Shown here: in pieces, positions 36,708 to 47,113 of the stretch
Layout of the letters: each line of letters opens with the position of its first letter
Numbering within the stretch: position 1 is the first letter of the stretch
Source: an uncultured Clostridia bacterium
GTDB lineage: Bacteria > Bacillota > Clostridia > Oscillospirales > Acutalibacteraceae
Length of the DNA stretch: 64,000 nucleotides
Reading direction: 5' to 3'
NCBI GenBank assembly: GCA_947632385.1
Contig: CANRPD010000001.1
Span: 1 to 64,000, forward strand
Notes under the pieces: generated by a model
What the model was told of the DNA's origin: nothing
Databases searched by the model: none
What the model saw: only the letters and a program-made list of their open reading frames with translations
Program-made: the position numbers and the translations under genes

Positions 36708-39218
36708 ATGGAACAGTATAACGTGACCGGGATGAGCTGCGCGGCCTGCAGCGCCCGGGTGGAAAAGGCCGTGCAGAAGGTGCCCGGGGTGACCCGGGTG
36801 GCGGTGAGCCTGCTCACCAACTCCATGGGGGTGGAGGGCACGGCGGACGCCGGGGCGGTGATCGCCGCGGTGGAGCAGGCGGGCTATGGGGCCAGCCTGA
36901 AAAACGGCGCGGCCGGGGCTCCGGCAGCGGCGGAGAGCGCCCTGGAGGACCGGGAGACCCCGGTGCTCAAGCGGCGGCTCATCGCTTCTGTGGGGTTTTT
37001 GGCGGTGCTGATGTACGTCTCCATGGGCCACGGCATGTGGGGCTGGCCCCTGCCGGCGGTGCTGGGGGAGAACCCCATCGCCCTGGGACTGGTGCAGCTG
37101 CTGCTGGCGGCCATCGTCATGGTGATCAACCAGCGGTTCTTCATCAGCGGGTTCAAGAGCCTGTGGCACCGGGCCCCCAACATGGACACCCTGGTGGCCA
37201 TGGGCTCCATGGCGTCGTTCCTGTGGAGCGTGTACGTGCTGTTCGCCATGACCGGGGCCCAGCTGCGGGGGGACCACCACGCGGTGATGGCCTATGGGAT
37301 GGACTTCTATTTTGAATCCGCCGCCATGATCCTGACGCTGATCACCGTGGGGAAGATGCTGGAGGCGCGCTCCAAGGGGAAGACCACCAACGCCCTGAAG
37401 AGCCTGATGCGGCTGTCCCCCAAGACGGCGGTGATCCTGCGGAACGGGGAAGAGGTGATGGTGCCCATCGAGCAGGTGCAGAAGGACGACCTGTTCACCG
37501 TGCGGCCCGGGGAGAACATCCCCGTGGACGGGGTGGTGCTGGAGGGCAGCAGCGCCGTGAACGAGGCGGCCCTGACGGGAGAGAGCATCCCGGTGGACAA
37601 GGCCCCGGGAGACTGGGTCTCGGCGGCCACGGTGAACCAGGAGGGCTTTTTGAAATGCCGGGCGGCCCGGGTGGGCCAGGACACCACCCTGTCCCAGATC
37701 ATCCGCATGGTCAGCGACGCGGCGGCCACCAAGGCCCCCATCGCCAAGGTGGCGGACCGGGTCTCCGGGGTGTTCGTGCCGGTGGTCATCGGCATCGCCG
37801 CGGTGACGGCGGCGGTGTGGCTGCTGTGCGGGCAGGCCTTCGGCTATGCCCTGGCCCGGGCCATCTCCGTGCTGGTGATCAGCTGCCCCTGCGCCCTGGG
37901 CCTGGCCACGCCGGTGGCCATCATGGTGGGCAACGGCGTGGGGGCCAAGAACGGCGTGCTGTTCAAGACGGCGGTCTCGCTGGAGGAGACCGGGAAGGTG
38001 CAGATCGTGGCCCTGGACAAGACCGGGACCATCACCCAAGGGGAGCCCCGGGTGACGGACCTGCTGCCGGTGGACGGCTGCAGCGAGACCCGGCTGCTCA
38101 CCGCCGCCGCGGCCCTGGAGAGCCGCAGCGAGCACCCCCTGGCCAAGGCCATCCTGCTGCTGGCGAAGGAGCGGGGGCTGGAGGCCCCGGAGGTGGAGGG
38201 CTTTCAGGCGCTGCCGGGCAACGGCCTGACCGCCCGGCTGCAGGGGGAGACCCTGACGGGAGGCAGCCTGCGGTATATGCAGGGGCAGGCGGACCTGCCG
38301 GAGACGGTGGTCCGGGCGGCGGATGCATTTGCCCAGGCGGGGAAGACCCCGCTGGTCTTTGCCCAAAACGGGAGGCCCCTGGGCCTGGTGGCCGTGGCGG
38401 ATGTGATCAAGGAGGACAGCCCCCAGGCCGTGCGGGAGCTGCAGAACATGGGCATCCGCGTGGTGATGCTCACCGGCGACAACGAGCGCACCGCCCAGGC
38501 CATCGGCCGGGCGGCGGGGGTGGACGAGGTGGTGGCCGGCGTGCTGCCCGACGGCAAGGAGGCGGTGATCCGGGAGCTGCAGAAGCAGGGCAAGGTGGCC
38601 ATGGTGGGGGACGGCATCAACGACGCGCCGGCCCTGACCCGGGCGGACATGGGGATCGCCATCGGCGCGGGGGCGGATATCGCCGTGGACGCGGCGGACG
38701 TGGTGCTGATGAAGAACTCCCTGCTGGACGTGCCCGCCGCCGTGCGGCTGAGCCGGGCCACGCTGCGGAACATCCATGAGAACCTGTTCTGGGCGTTTTT
38801 GTACAATGTCATCGGCATCCCCCTGGCGGCGGGGGTGTGGATCCCCATTTTCGGGTGGACGCTGAAGCCCATGTTCGGCGCGGCGGCCATGAGCCTGTCC
38901 AGCTTCTGCGTGGTGAGCAACGCCCTGCGGCTGAACCTCTTCGACATGCACTCTGCCCGGCATGACCGCAGGCGGGCAGCCAAGGTCCCGGCCGCCGGGG
39001 GGGCGGTCTGTGAAAAGACCCTGGAGGTCACCGGGATGATGTGCGAGCACTGCGAGAACCGGGTGCGCACCGCCCTGGAAGCGCTGCCCCAGGTGCAGTC
39101 CGCCCAGGTCAGCTGGGAGCAGGGGAAAGCGGTGATCCAGGTGGCCGGGAAGATCAGCGACCGGGCCCTGAAAAAGGCCGTGGCCCGGGAGGACTACACG
39201 GTGACGGCCATTCGATGA
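36708..39218 (+). CDS. copA: Copper-translocating P-type ATPase with N- and C-terminal HMA domains
   Basis: N-term [15 protein letters not shown]; '[17 protein letters not shown]', '[13 protein letters not shown]', '[12 protein letters not shown]'; C-term [21 protein letters not shown]. Confidence 0.96.
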   Translation: MEQYNVTGMSCAACSARVEKAVQKVPGVTRVAVSLLTNSMGVEGTADAGAVIAAVEQAGYGASLKNGAAGAPAAAESALEDRETPVLKRRLIASVGFLAVLMYVSMGHGMWGWPLPAVLGENPIALGLVQLLLAAIVMVINQRFFISGFKSLWHRAPNMDTLVAMGSMASFLWSVYVLFAMTGAQLRGDHHAVMAYGMDFYFESAAMILTLITVGKMLEARSKGKTTNALKSLMRLSPKTAVILRNGEEVMVPIEQVQKDDLFTVRPGENIPVDGVVLEGSSAVNEAALTGESIPVDKAPGDWVSAATVNQEGFLKCRAARVGQDTTLSQIIRMVSDAAATKAPIAKVADRVSGVFVPVVIGIAAVTAAVWLLCGQAFGYALARAISVLVISCPCALGLATPVAIMVGNGVGAKNGVLFKTAVSLEETGKVQIVALDKTGTITQGEPRVTDLLPVDGCSETRLLTAAAALESRSEHPLAKAILLLAKERGLEAPEVEGFQALPGNGLTARLQGETLTGGSLRYMQGQADLPETVVRAADAFAQAGKTPLVFAQNGRPLGLVAVADVIKEDSPQAVRELQNMGIRVVMLTGDNERTAQAIGRAAGVDEVVAGVLPDGKEAVIRELQKQGKVAMVGDGINDAPALTRADMGIAIGAGADIAVDAADVVLMKNSLLDVPAAVRLSRATLRNIHENLFWAFLYNVIGIPLAAGVWIPIFGWTLKPMFGAAAMSLSSFCVVSNALRLNLFDMHSARHDRRRAAKVPAAGGAVCEKTLEVTGMMCEHCENRVRTALEALPQVQSAQVSWEQGKAVIQVAGKISDRALKKAVAREDYTVTAIR

Positions 39219-39246
39219 AGAACATTTTTGCAAAGGAGACCGGAAC

Positions 39247-39639
39247 ATGGACGAGGTATTTGATTTTTTGAAGGCCTGCGGCACGTACTATCTGGCCACG
39301 GTGGAGGGGGACCAGCCCCGGGTGCGGCCCTTTGGGACTATTGACATTTTTGAAGGAAAGCTGTATATTCAGACAGGAAGGACCAAAAACGTCTCCCGGC
39401 AGCTGCAGCAAAACCCCAAGGCGGAGCTCTGCGCCTTTTCCAAGGGCACCTGGCTGCGGGTGGCCGGAACGCTGCGGGACGATCCCCGCCCGGAGGCCAA
39501 GGCCCATCTGCTGGCCCAGTACCCCGGCCTGCAGAGCCGCTATGCCGCGGACGACCCGGATACACAGGTCCTCTATTTCGAGACGGCGGAAGCCACCTTC
39601 TCTTCCTTTGGGGGAGAGCCCAGGACCGTCCGTTTCTAA
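39247..39639 (+). CDS. Pyridoxamine 5'-phosphate oxidase family protein
   Basis: 'TYYLATVEGDQPRVRPFGTIDIFEGKLYIQTGRTKNVSRQLQQNPKAELCAFSKGTWLRV'. Confidence 0.88.
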   Translation: MDEVFDFLKACGTYYLATVEGDQPRVRPFGTIDIFEGKLYIQTGRTKNVSRQLQQNPKAELCAFSKGTWLRVAGTLRDDPRPEAKAHLLAQYPGLQSRYAADDPDTQVLYFETAEATFSSFGGEPRTVRF

Positions 39640-39688
39640 AAAGGACCGTTTGCAAACAGTCGGAACGAGAGAAAGGAAGTGAATCACA

Positions 39689-39892
39689 GTGGAGATCACC
39701 AAGGAGACCACCATGGGCGAGATGCTCCAGTATGACGGCGGGATCGCCTACATCCTCATGCAGTCCGGTATGCACTGCGTGGGCTGCCCGTCCTCCATCC
39801 ACGAGTCCCTGGAGGAGGCGTGCATGGTGCACGGCCTGGACGCCGACCAGGTCCTGGCTTCCATCCAGGAATATCTGAAGACCCGCGCCTGA
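39689..39892 (+). CDS. DUF1858 domain-containing protein (disulfide/hybrid cluster-associated)
   Basis: MEITKETTMGEMLQYDGGIAYILMQSGMHCVGCPSSIHESLEEACMVHGLD; GTG start. Confidence 0.88.
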   Translation: MEITKETTMGEMLQYDGGIAYILMQSGMHCVGCPSSIHESLEEACMVHGLDADQVLASIQEYLKTRA

Positions 39893-39899
39893 GAGAAGG

Positions 39900-39938
39900 G
39901 CCCGCCCGGCCGTGTGTTCCGGGCGGGCTTTTTTCGAG
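39900..39938 (+). terminator. Terminator after the DUF1858 gene
   Basis: GCCCGCCCGG-ccgtgtgtt-CCGGGCGGGCTTTTTT. Confidence 0.85.
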
Positions 39939-40031
39939 GGGATCGGTCGTTTGCGATTTGTTGACACATAGGGCGGACCTGCGGTACGCCCCATCGGACC
40001 ACATCCATCACTGCGAAAGGGGCGCGACGCC

Positions 40032-40976
40032 ATGCCGAAACCGGCTGCTTCCATACTGACCCTGCTGAAAGAGAACATCCAAAAGGTCTTTGTCGGACGG
40101 GAGGAGACCGTGGATCTGGTGCTGACGGCACTGATCTGCGGGGGCCACGTGCTCATCGAGGACGTGCCCGGCCTGGGGAAGACCACCCTGGTGCGGAGCC
40201 TGGCCCGGTCCCTGGGACTGAGCTTTGCCCGGATCCAGTTCACCCCGGACCTGACGCCCTCGGACGTGACGGGCTACACCCTGTTCGACATGGCCACGGG
40301 GGAACGGCAGGTCCATCTGGGCAGCGTGATGCACCAGATCGTCCTGGCGGACGAGATCAACCGCACGGGGCCCAAGACCCAGTCCAGCCTGCTGGAGGCC
40401 ATGCAGGAGGGGCAGGTCACCATCGACGGGGAGACGTATCCCCTGCCCAGGCCCTTCCTGGTGCTGGCCACCCAGAACCCCGTGGAGCTCACGGGGACGT
40501 TCCCCCTGCCGGAGGCCCAGCTGGACCGGTTCCTCATGCGCATCTCCATCGGGTATCCCGAGCGGGCCCAGGAGCTGGAGATCCTGGACCGGGGGATGGC
40601 CCGGACCCGGCCGGAGGACCTGGAGAGCGTGGTGTCCGCCCAGGAGCTGTTCGACCTGCAGGAGCAGTACGCCCGGGTGCGCTGCGCCCGGCCCATTTTG
40701 GAGTACATCGTGCGCATCGCCGAGGCCACCCGGCGCAGCGACCAGATCGCCCTGGGGGTGAGCCCCCGGGGGTCTCTGGCGCTGCTGTCCGCCAGCCGGG
40801 GGTATGCGCTGCTCCAAGGGCGGGACTATGTCCTGCCGGAGGACGTGCAGCGGCTGGTGCTGCCGGTGCTGCTGCACCGGATCCAGCTGGAGAGCCAGGC
40901 GCTGTTCAAGCAGCAGTCCCCCCGGCATGTGCTGGAGGAGCTGGTCCAGGGCATCCAGGTCCCGGCGGTCTCGTGA
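40032..40976 (+). CDS. MoxR family AAA ATPase
   Basis: 'VLIEDVPGLGKTTLVRSLARSL', 'VLADEINRTGPKTQSSLLEAMQE', 'FLVLATQNPVELTGTFPLPEAQLDRFLMR'. Confidence 0.95.
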   Translation: MPKPAASILTLLKENIQKVFVGREETVDLVLTALICGGHVLIEDVPGLGKTTLVRSLARSLGLSFARIQFTPDLTPSDVTGYTLFDMATGERQVHLGSVMHQIVLADEINRTGPKTQSSLLEAMQEGQVTIDGETYPLPRPFLVLATQNPVELTGTFPLPEAQLDRFLMRISIGYPERAQELEILDRGMARTRPEDLESVVSAQELFDLQEQYARVRCARPILEYIVRIAEATRRSDQIALGVSPRGSLALLSASRGYALLQGRDYVLPEDVQRLVLPVLLHRIQLESQALFKQQSPRHVLEELVQGIQVPAVS

Positions 40977-40977
40977 T

Positions 40978-42153
40978 ATGAAGGCGTACCGCATCTTCTA
41001 CTACGGCCTGATGGGGATCGTGTTCCTCATCGGCCTGTATACCGGCAGTCGGCTGTGCTTTCTGCTGGTGCTCATCCAGCTGTTCACCCTGCTGGCGGCC
41101 TTTGGGCTCAACGCCTGGACGCTGCTCTCCTTTGCCTATGTGCAGGAGCTGGACCGGAAGGAATCCGAGAAGGGGCAGACGGTGCGGCTGCATCTGGCCA
41201 TCACCAACGACAAGCCCTTCCCGTTCACCCACATGCAGGTCCATGTGCAGGCGGCGGACCCGGCAGACGACCGGGACCTGCGCATCGAGCTGCCGCCCCG
41301 GGAACAGGCGGTCTTTGACCTGCCCATGGTGCTGCCCTACCGGGGGGAGTATGCCCTGGGGATGACGCGGGTGGACATCCAGGATATCTTCGGGCTGCTG
41401 CCCATGCACCTGGACATGCGCCGCCTGCCCTATTACCGGCAGCGGACGCTGCTGGTGCTGCCCCGGCTGGTGGACGCCGGGCTGCCCGCCGGGCGGTTGC
41501 GGGCGGACCGGACCGGGACGGGCCAGAGCCCGGCCGGGGGGCAGGAGGAGCTCTCCCACCTGCGGGCCTTCGTTCCGGGGGATCCTCTCTCCCGGGTGCA
41601 CTGGAAGGCCTCGGTGAAGACCCGGACGCTGCTGACCCGGCAGCTGGAGGACCCCACCGGCGGCAGCTGTCTGGTCTTTTTGGACACCCGGCCCGTGGCG
41701 GAAGACCCGGTGGCGGGGCCGGACCGGCTTATCGAATGTGCGCTGGCGCTGACGGCGGCCCATTTGCAGCGCCGGGGCCGGGTGCGGGTGGCTTCGTGCG
41801 CCCCTGGGGCCCAGCCGGAGCCCCTGGCGGACACCGGGCCCCTGCTGGCTCTGCGGCGGTGGCTGGCCCTGCTGCCCTTTGCGCCGATCCAGGCGGAGGA
41901 GGACCCGCCGGCGGTGCGGTTGGATGGATCCCTGCGGGCGGACGCGCCCCAGACGGTGTACCTGCTGGGGGGCGTCTATGACCCGGAGCTGGCCCAGGTG
42001 CTGGGGAGCACGGGGGCGCCGTGCCGGTACCTGACGCTGCTGCCCCTGCCGGAAGGGGTGGCCGAGACCGAGGGGCGCCTGCGCCGGATGAGCCTGTACG
42101 GGGAGGAGCTGCCCCAGGTGCTGCGCCGTCTGCTGGAGGAGGGTGCCCTATGA
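40978..42153 (+). CDS. DUF58 domain-containing protein
   Basis: 'DPLSRVHWKASVKTRTLLTRQLEDPTGGSCLVFLDT', directly after moxR. Confidence 0.9.
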   Translation: MKAYRIFYYGLMGIVFLIGLYTGSRLCFLLVLIQLFTLLAAFGLNAWTLLSFAYVQELDRKESEKGQTVRLHLAITNDKPFPFTHMQVHVQAADPADDRDLRIELPPREQAVFDLPMVLPYRGEYALGMTRVDIQDIFGLLPMHLDMRRLPYYRQRTLLVLPRLVDAGLPAGRLRADRTGTGQSPAGGQEELSHLRAFVPGDPLSRVHWKASVKTRTLLTRQLEDPTGGSCLVFLDTRPVAEDPVAGPDRLIECALALTAAHLQRRGRVRVASCAPGAQPEPLADTGPLLALRRWLALLPFAPIQAEEDPPAVRLDGSLRADAPQTVYLLGGVYDPELAQVLGSTGAPCRYLTLLPLPEGVAETEGRLRRMSLYGEELPQVLRRLLEEGAL

Positions 42154-44417
42154 AACGAGAGACCCGGGCGTTTTTCGGTCTGCTGGGCCTGGACGCCCTG
42201 TGCACCTATACGGCTGTTTTGGGGAGCGCGCTGGTGGCGCTGCCGCTGCTGGCGTTCCCGCTGCCGGTGTTCTGGACGGTGCTGCTGTGCGGTGCCGCCG
42301 TGGCAATCTTTGCCCTCTCTGCGGTGAAGCCCTGGCTGCCCGGGGCCCTGCTGGCAGGGGGCGCGGGGCTGCCGCTGCTGGTGCTTAGCCTCCTGGGCCG
42401 GGGGGAGGAGACGTTTGCCTATCTGGCGGGGCTGTTCCCCTGGGCGTTTGCCGGCCTGCCGGAGGACCCGCTGTACCCGCCGCTGCCCAGCCTGCTGCTG
42501 GCCGTCTTCTTGCTGCTTTTGCCCGTGGCGCTGGTCTTTTGGCTGCTGTACCGGGTGGTGCGCTCCCTGTGGGTGCTGACGGCGGTGTGCGGCGGGGTGG
42601 CCGTGGCCGGGGCGTTCCTCTGCCAGGAGGAGCCCCTGGCGGCGTTTTTGCTGCTGTGCGGGGGGATCCTCGTGTTCCTGCCCGCCGTGCGGGTGGCCCC
42701 GGAGAACCGGCTGCGGGCGCGGGGCATCGCCCTGCTGTTCACGCTGCCCATTTTGGGGCTGTCCCTGCTGTTCGGGCCCAAGGCGGACGACCAGTGGTAC
42801 TCCGCCGGGGTGCGGCACCTGGTGGGGGACGTGCAGGACCTGTGGGACTATCACTTCGGCCCGGTGCAGGGCTTTCCCGGCCTGAGCATGCGGGGGATGG
42901 GGTTGATGCCCCTGGGCAGCCGCCTGGGCGGGGACCTGGAGCTGGGCAGCGCCACGGTGTTTTTGGTGGACTCCGAGACCCCGGTGGCCCTGCGGGGCCA
43001 GGCGCTGGACTATTACACCGGCCAGAGCTGGCAGGACACCCCGGGGGTCAACCAGGGGGGCTTCCGGCTGAAAAGCCTGTTTTTCGGGGAGCAGCGGACC
43101 CAGGCCTATTCCCAGGACCGGCCCCTGCGGGTGCCGGACACGGCGGTGGGGCTGTTTGCCCCGGTGGAGGGCCGGATCGTCATCCGGGCCAACTTCGCCT
43201 CGCTGTTCCTGCCCTACCGCACGGAAACGGTGACGCTGGAGGGCAATCTGCAGGAGGACGTGTATTTCAACCTGCAGGGGGAGACCTGGATGCGGCGGCA
43301 GCCCGACAGCGGGTATGAGATCTCGGTGGAAGCAGAGCCTTGGAACTACCTGTCCCCGGCCTTCGACCGCAACCTGCTGGGCGTGCTGGCCTCGGCCCCC
43401 CGGTCGGAAGACCCCTATTGGGAAGAGGCGGCCGCCACGTGCCTGCAGGTGCCGGACACAGTGCCCGACTGGGTGCGGCAGCTGGCGGAGGAGCTCACCG
43501 CCGGGGAGACGCTGCCCTATCGGAAGGCCATTGCCCTGCGGGATTATCTCACGGAGAGCTGCACCTATACCACCACCCCCGGCGAGCCGGACCCGGAGGT
43601 CGATTTCGTGGCGGATTTTCTCACCAAAAAGCAGGGCTACTGCACCTATTTTGCCTCGGCGCTGACGGTGCTGTGCCGCCTGGCCGGGGTGCCGGCCCGG
43701 TATGTCACCGGATATGCGGCGTATTACGACGCCGCTCTGGGCCGGTGCCGGGCCACGCAGGAGACGGCCCACGCCTGGACCGAGGTGTACCTGAGCAATG
43801 TGGGGTGGGTGCCGGTGGACGCCCTGTCCCGGCGGGTGTACCGGATCCCGGACCACATCGAGCGCATCCCCGTGGAGGCCACGCCCCGGCCCTCTGCTGC
43901 GGCCACGCCCACCCCGGAGCCGGAGGTGCTGCTGGACGATCCCCTGGCCGGGGGGAGCTGGAGCCCCATGCAGCTGCTGTACCTGCTGCTGCTGATCCCC
44001 ATCGGGGGGATCTTCCTGCTGGGGGCCCGGTGGTATCCCCGGAAATATGCGCCGGAGCGGGTCCGGGCCCGGCACCCCGAACCCGCAGCGGCGGCGGAAT
44101 TCTACTATCACGCGCTGCTGCGGCAGCTCCAGCTGCTGGACGTGGTGCCCCAAAGCGGCGAGACCCTGACGGCGTTTCTCCGGCGGGCGGCTGCCTGCCT
44201 GCCGGACGCCTACGCACAGCCCCTTGCCCAGGCGGCGGAGACCATGAACCGCCTGCGGTTCGGAGAAGTGCCCCCGGAGGAAGCGGAGGTGCGCGGGATG
44301 GGGGAGACGGTGGTCTCCCTGGAGGCGTATCTGCGGCGGGAATGGGGCCTGATGGGATATGTGCTCAAGGCATTCTTCGGGACCGTTTTTCTGGACAGGA
44401 GCCGATCGGACGGCTGA
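42150..44417 (+). CDS. Transglutaminase-like domain membrane protein
   Basis: Multiple TM helices then 'TKKQGYCTYFASALTVLCRLAGVPARYVTGYAAYY...TAHAWTEVYLSNVGWVPVD'. ATGA overlap. Confidence 0.95.
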   Translation: MKRETRAFFGLLGLDALCTYTAVLGSALVALPLLAFPLPVFWTVLLCGAAVAIFALSAVKPWLPGALLAGGAGLPLLVLSLLGRGEETFAYLAGLFPWAFAGLPEDPLYPPLPSLLLAVFLLLLPVALVFWLLYRVVRSLWVLTAVCGGVAVAGAFLCQEEPLAAFLLLCGGILVFLPAVRVAPENRLRARGIALLFTLPILGLSLLFGPKADDQWYSAGVRHLVGDVQDLWDYHFGPVQGFPGLSMRGMGLMPLGSRLGGDLELGSATVFLVDSETPVALRGQALDYYTGQSWQDTPGVNQGGFRLKSLFFGEQRTQAYSQDRPLRVPDTAVGLFAPVEGRIVIRANFASLFLPYRTETVTLEGNLQEDVYFNLQGETWMRRQPDSGYEISVEAEPWNYLSPAFDRNLLGVLASAPRSEDPYWEEAAATCLQVPDTVPDWVRQLAEELTAGETLPYRKAIALRDYLTESCTYTTTPGEPDPEVDFVADFLTKKQGYCTYFASALTVLCRLAGVPARYVTGYAAYYDAALGRCRATQETAHAWTEVYLSNVGWVPVDALSRRVYRIPDHIERIPVEATPRPSAAATPTPEPEVLLDDPLAGGSWSPMQLLYLLLLIPIGGIFLLGARWYPRKYAPERVRARHPEPAAAAEFYYHALLRQLQLLDVVPQSGETLTAFLRRAAACLPDAYAQPLAQAAETMNRLRFGEVPPEEAEVRGMGETVVSLEAYLRREWGLMGYVLKAFFGTVFLDRSRSDG

Positions 44418-44445
44418 TGCAATCAAGATATCGGGAGGAATCATC

Positions 44446-45954
44446 ATGCAGACCGTGAACAAATGGGACCTTTTTGAACTGACCGTGACCGGACCGGCCA
44501 CGGGGAACCCCTTTACCGAGCGGCACTTTGGGGCCGCATTCACCCACAACCGGGAGACCGTGTCCGTTGAGGGCTTCTACGACGGGGAGGGCGTCTACAA
44601 GGTGCGGTTCATGCCCTCCTGGGAGGGAGTCTACACCTACCGGACCTTCGGGGATTTTGCAGGCGCGGAGACCGCCGGCACGCTGACGGTGGGCCCGGCG
44701 GGACCGGGCAACCACGGGCCTGTGCGGGTGGCGAACGAACACCACTTTGCCTATGAGGACGGCACGCCGTACTACTCGGTGGGCACCACCTGCTATGTCT
44801 GGCCCCATCAGCCGGACGAGGTCATCGCCCAGACCCTGCAGGAGCTGGACCGGGGGTATTTCAACAAGATGCGCTTCTGCGTTTTCCCCAAGCACTACAT
44901 CCACAACTTCCGGGACCCCCAGACCTTCCCCTATGAGGGGACGCCGGTGGACAACGCCGGGCTGTCGGAGGAGACCTTTACCTATCAGGCGGACCTCTCC
45001 GGGAACCACTGGGACTTTACCCGCTTCTGCCCTGAACACTTCCGCCGGGTGGAGCGGGCGATCCAGGCCCTGCTGGAGCGGAACATCCAGGCGGACCTGA
45101 TCCTGTTCCATCCCTACGACCGCTGGGGGTTCTCCTGCATGACCCGGGAGCAGGACGACCTGTATCTCCGCTACTGCATCGCCCGGTTCGCGGCGTATCG
45201 GAACGTGTGGTGGAGCCTGGCCAACGAGTACGATCTGCTGGTCACCAAGACGCTGGCGGACTGGGAGCACACGGCGGCGCTGATCTGCGCGGAAGACCCC
45301 TATGCCCACCTGCGGTCCATCCACAACTGCATGGCCTTTTACGATCACGCCCGGCCATGGATCACCCACGCCAGCCTGCAGCGCCAGGACCTGTACCGGC
45401 ATGTGGAGTTCACCGACGAGTACCGCACCCGGTGGAGCAAACCGATCGTGTGGGATGAGATCGCATACGAGGGGAATATCGACATGGGCTGGGGGAACAT
45501 CTCCGGGCAGGAGCTGGTGCGCCGCTTCTGGGAGGCGTCCCTGCGCGGGGGATACGCCGGGCATGGGGAGACCTTTTTGGACCCGGAAAACGACATCCTC
45601 TGGTGGAGCCACGGCGGGACGCTGCACGGGGAAAGCCCCGCACGGATCCGGTTCCTGCACAGGATCCTCAGCGAGACGCCCGGGCTGGGTCTCAAGCGGG
45701 GAGCAGGCGCCTTTGACGAGACGGTGGGGGTGCCGGACACGGTGATGCCCCAGGGGATGGAGATCCACTATTACGGCTTTGGCCGGCCGTCGTTCCGGGA
45801 CTTTATCAAACCGGCGGAGGAACAGTGGAAGGCGGAGGTCATCGACACCTGGGAGATGACCGTCACCGATGCGGGGGTCCACAGCGGAAAGTTCCGGGTC
45901 CCGCTCCCCGGCAAGGAATATATGGCGGTGCGGTTGACCCGGGTGACCGGCTGA
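44446..45954 (+). CDS. DUF5060/DUF5605-type glycoside hydrolase-like protein
   Basis: N-term DUF5060-like 'WDLFELTVTGPATGNPFTERHFGAAFTHN...GVYKVRFMPSWEGVYTYRTFG'; 'GVTTCYVWPH'-like and 'WWSLANEYDLL' catalytic-like segments. Confidence 0.8.
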   Translation: MQTVNKWDLFELTVTGPATGNPFTERHFGAAFTHNRETVSVEGFYDGEGVYKVRFMPSWEGVYTYRTFGDFAGAETAGTLTVGPAGPGNHGPVRVANEHHFAYEDGTPYYSVGTTCYVWPHQPDEVIAQTLQELDRGYFNKMRFCVFPKHYIHNFRDPQTFPYEGTPVDNAGLSEETFTYQADLSGNHWDFTRFCPEHFRRVERAIQALLERNIQADLILFHPYDRWGFSCMTREQDDLYLRYCIARFAAYRNVWWSLANEYDLLVTKTLADWEHTAALICAEDPYAHLRSIHNCMAFYDHARPWITHASLQRQDLYRHVEFTDEYRTRWSKPIVWDEIAYEGNIDMGWGNISGQELVRRFWEASLRGGYAGHGETFLDPENDILWWSHGGTLHGESPARIRFLHRILSETPGLGLKRGAGAFDETVGVPDTVMPQGMEIHYYGFGRPSFRDFIKPAEEQWKAEVIDTWEMTVTDAGVHSGKFRVPLPGKEYMAVRLTRVTG

Positions 45955-45966
45955 GGTCCCCGCCCA

Positions 45967-46080
45967 CCCGCCCCTGCCTCGCCCGCCCACACCGCGCAAG
46001 CGGTGTGGGCGGCTTTTTGCCCGAAGGGCAAAAAGCGGGGGCCGCAGCGCAGCTGCGGGCCCGGGCGAGGCAGGGGCGGG
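45967..46080. repeat. Four-way-junction intergenic element, copy C5
   Basis: 17-bp outer stem CCCGCCCCTGCCTCGCC/GGCGAGGCAGGGGCGGG; H1 CGCCCACACCGC-gcaa-GCGGTGTGGGCG; H2 GCTTTTTGCCC-gaa-GGGCAAAAAGC; H3 GGGGCCGCAGC-gca-GCTGCGGGCCC (one G/G mismatch). Confidence 0.88.
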
Positions 46081-46139
46081 CGGTGAGCAGGAACCTTTTG
46101 GACGGGCCTGCATAGGATAGGGACAGGAGGTGACAAACT

Positions 46140-47009
46140 ATGGCTTCACTGCCAACAAAGGGCATCGATATTTCCGAGTTCAACGGTGATGTAGATATTG
46201 CCGCGTTGAAAAAACAGGTGGATTTCGTGATCATCCGCTGCGGCTACGGCGGGAATACCCTGTACCAGGACGACGCCCAGTATGAAAACAACGTGCGCAA
46301 GTGCCAGGAGGCGGGGATGCCGTATGGAGTGTATCTGTATTCCTACGCCCAGAACGAGCAGATGGCCCTGAGCGAGGCGGCCCATACGCTGCGGCTGCTG
46401 AAAGGGAAAAAACCGCTGTATGGAGTCTGGTACGACGTAGAGGACAGCACGCTCCCCAAGAGGGAGACCCTCACCGACAACTGCGTGACGTATTGCCGCA
46501 CGCTGGAGGACGCCGGGTACTACTGCGGGATCTACTCGTTCCTAAATTTTTGGGAGGACTGGCTGACCAGCCCCCGGCTGGACCGCTTTGACAAATGGGT
46601 GGCTCAATGGGCCCCCACGCTGGAATATCCCGGGCCGGTGGGAATCTGGCAGTACACCAGCAACGGGACTCTGCTGGGACAGCGGTTCGACATGGACCTG
46701 GCCTATCGGGACTATCCCGCCCTCATCGGCGGAGCAGGAGGTGAGACCGTGACCCGTGCAGAGACTGAACAGATCGCCCGGACGCAGGCGCAGCAGGTCC
46801 TGGCAGCCTATATGGAACAGTACCGGACCTTTTCCCAGGTGCCGGAATGGGCCCGGGACGCCGTGGAGCGGATCTACCGGGAGCTGGAGCTGGAGGGCGC
46901 CGGACAGGAGGGAGACCGGACCCTGCTGCTGGCCAGCCCGGACTATGTCCGGATGCTGTATGTGCTGGACAAGGCCCTGGAAAAAATGAAACAGGAGCGC
47001 GGGGAGTGA
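46140..47009 (+). CDS. GH25 family lysozyme/muramidase
   Basis: 'KGIDISEFNGDVDIAALKKQVDFVIIRCGYGG', 'GVWYDVEDS', 'WVAQWAPTLEYPGPVGIWQYTSNG'. Confidence 0.93.
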   Translation: MASLPTKGIDISEFNGDVDIAALKKQVDFVIIRCGYGGNTLYQDDAQYENNVRKCQEAGMPYGVYLYSYAQNEQMALSEAAHTLRLLKGKKPLYGVWYDVEDSTLPKRETLTDNCVTYCRTLEDAGYYCGIYSFLNFWEDWLTSPRLDRFDKWVAQWAPTLEYPGPVGIWQYTSNGTLLGQRFDMDLAYRDYPALIGGAGGETVTRAETEQIARTQAQQVLAAYMEQYRTFSQVPEWARDAVERIYRELELEGAGQEGDRTLLLASPDYVRMLYVLDKALEKMKQERGE

Positions 47010-47036
47010 GCGGTCAAAAACTGTGTGGTTTTGGAA

Positions 47037-47065
47037 TTGACAAACAGGCCGAAAGAGAGTAGAAT
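47037..47065 (+). promoter_or_regulatory. Promoter of the cation:proton antiporter gene
   Basis: TTGACA -17- TAGAAT. Confidence 0.8.
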
Positions 47066-47113
47066 AGGGGCCGGTTTACGCCAAAAAGAACGTGTAAAGA
47101 AGGCAACGGATTC

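Noticed and set aside
36375-39284. 969-aa minus-strand ORF opposite copA
   Set aside because: Shadow ORF of a clear P-type ATPase.
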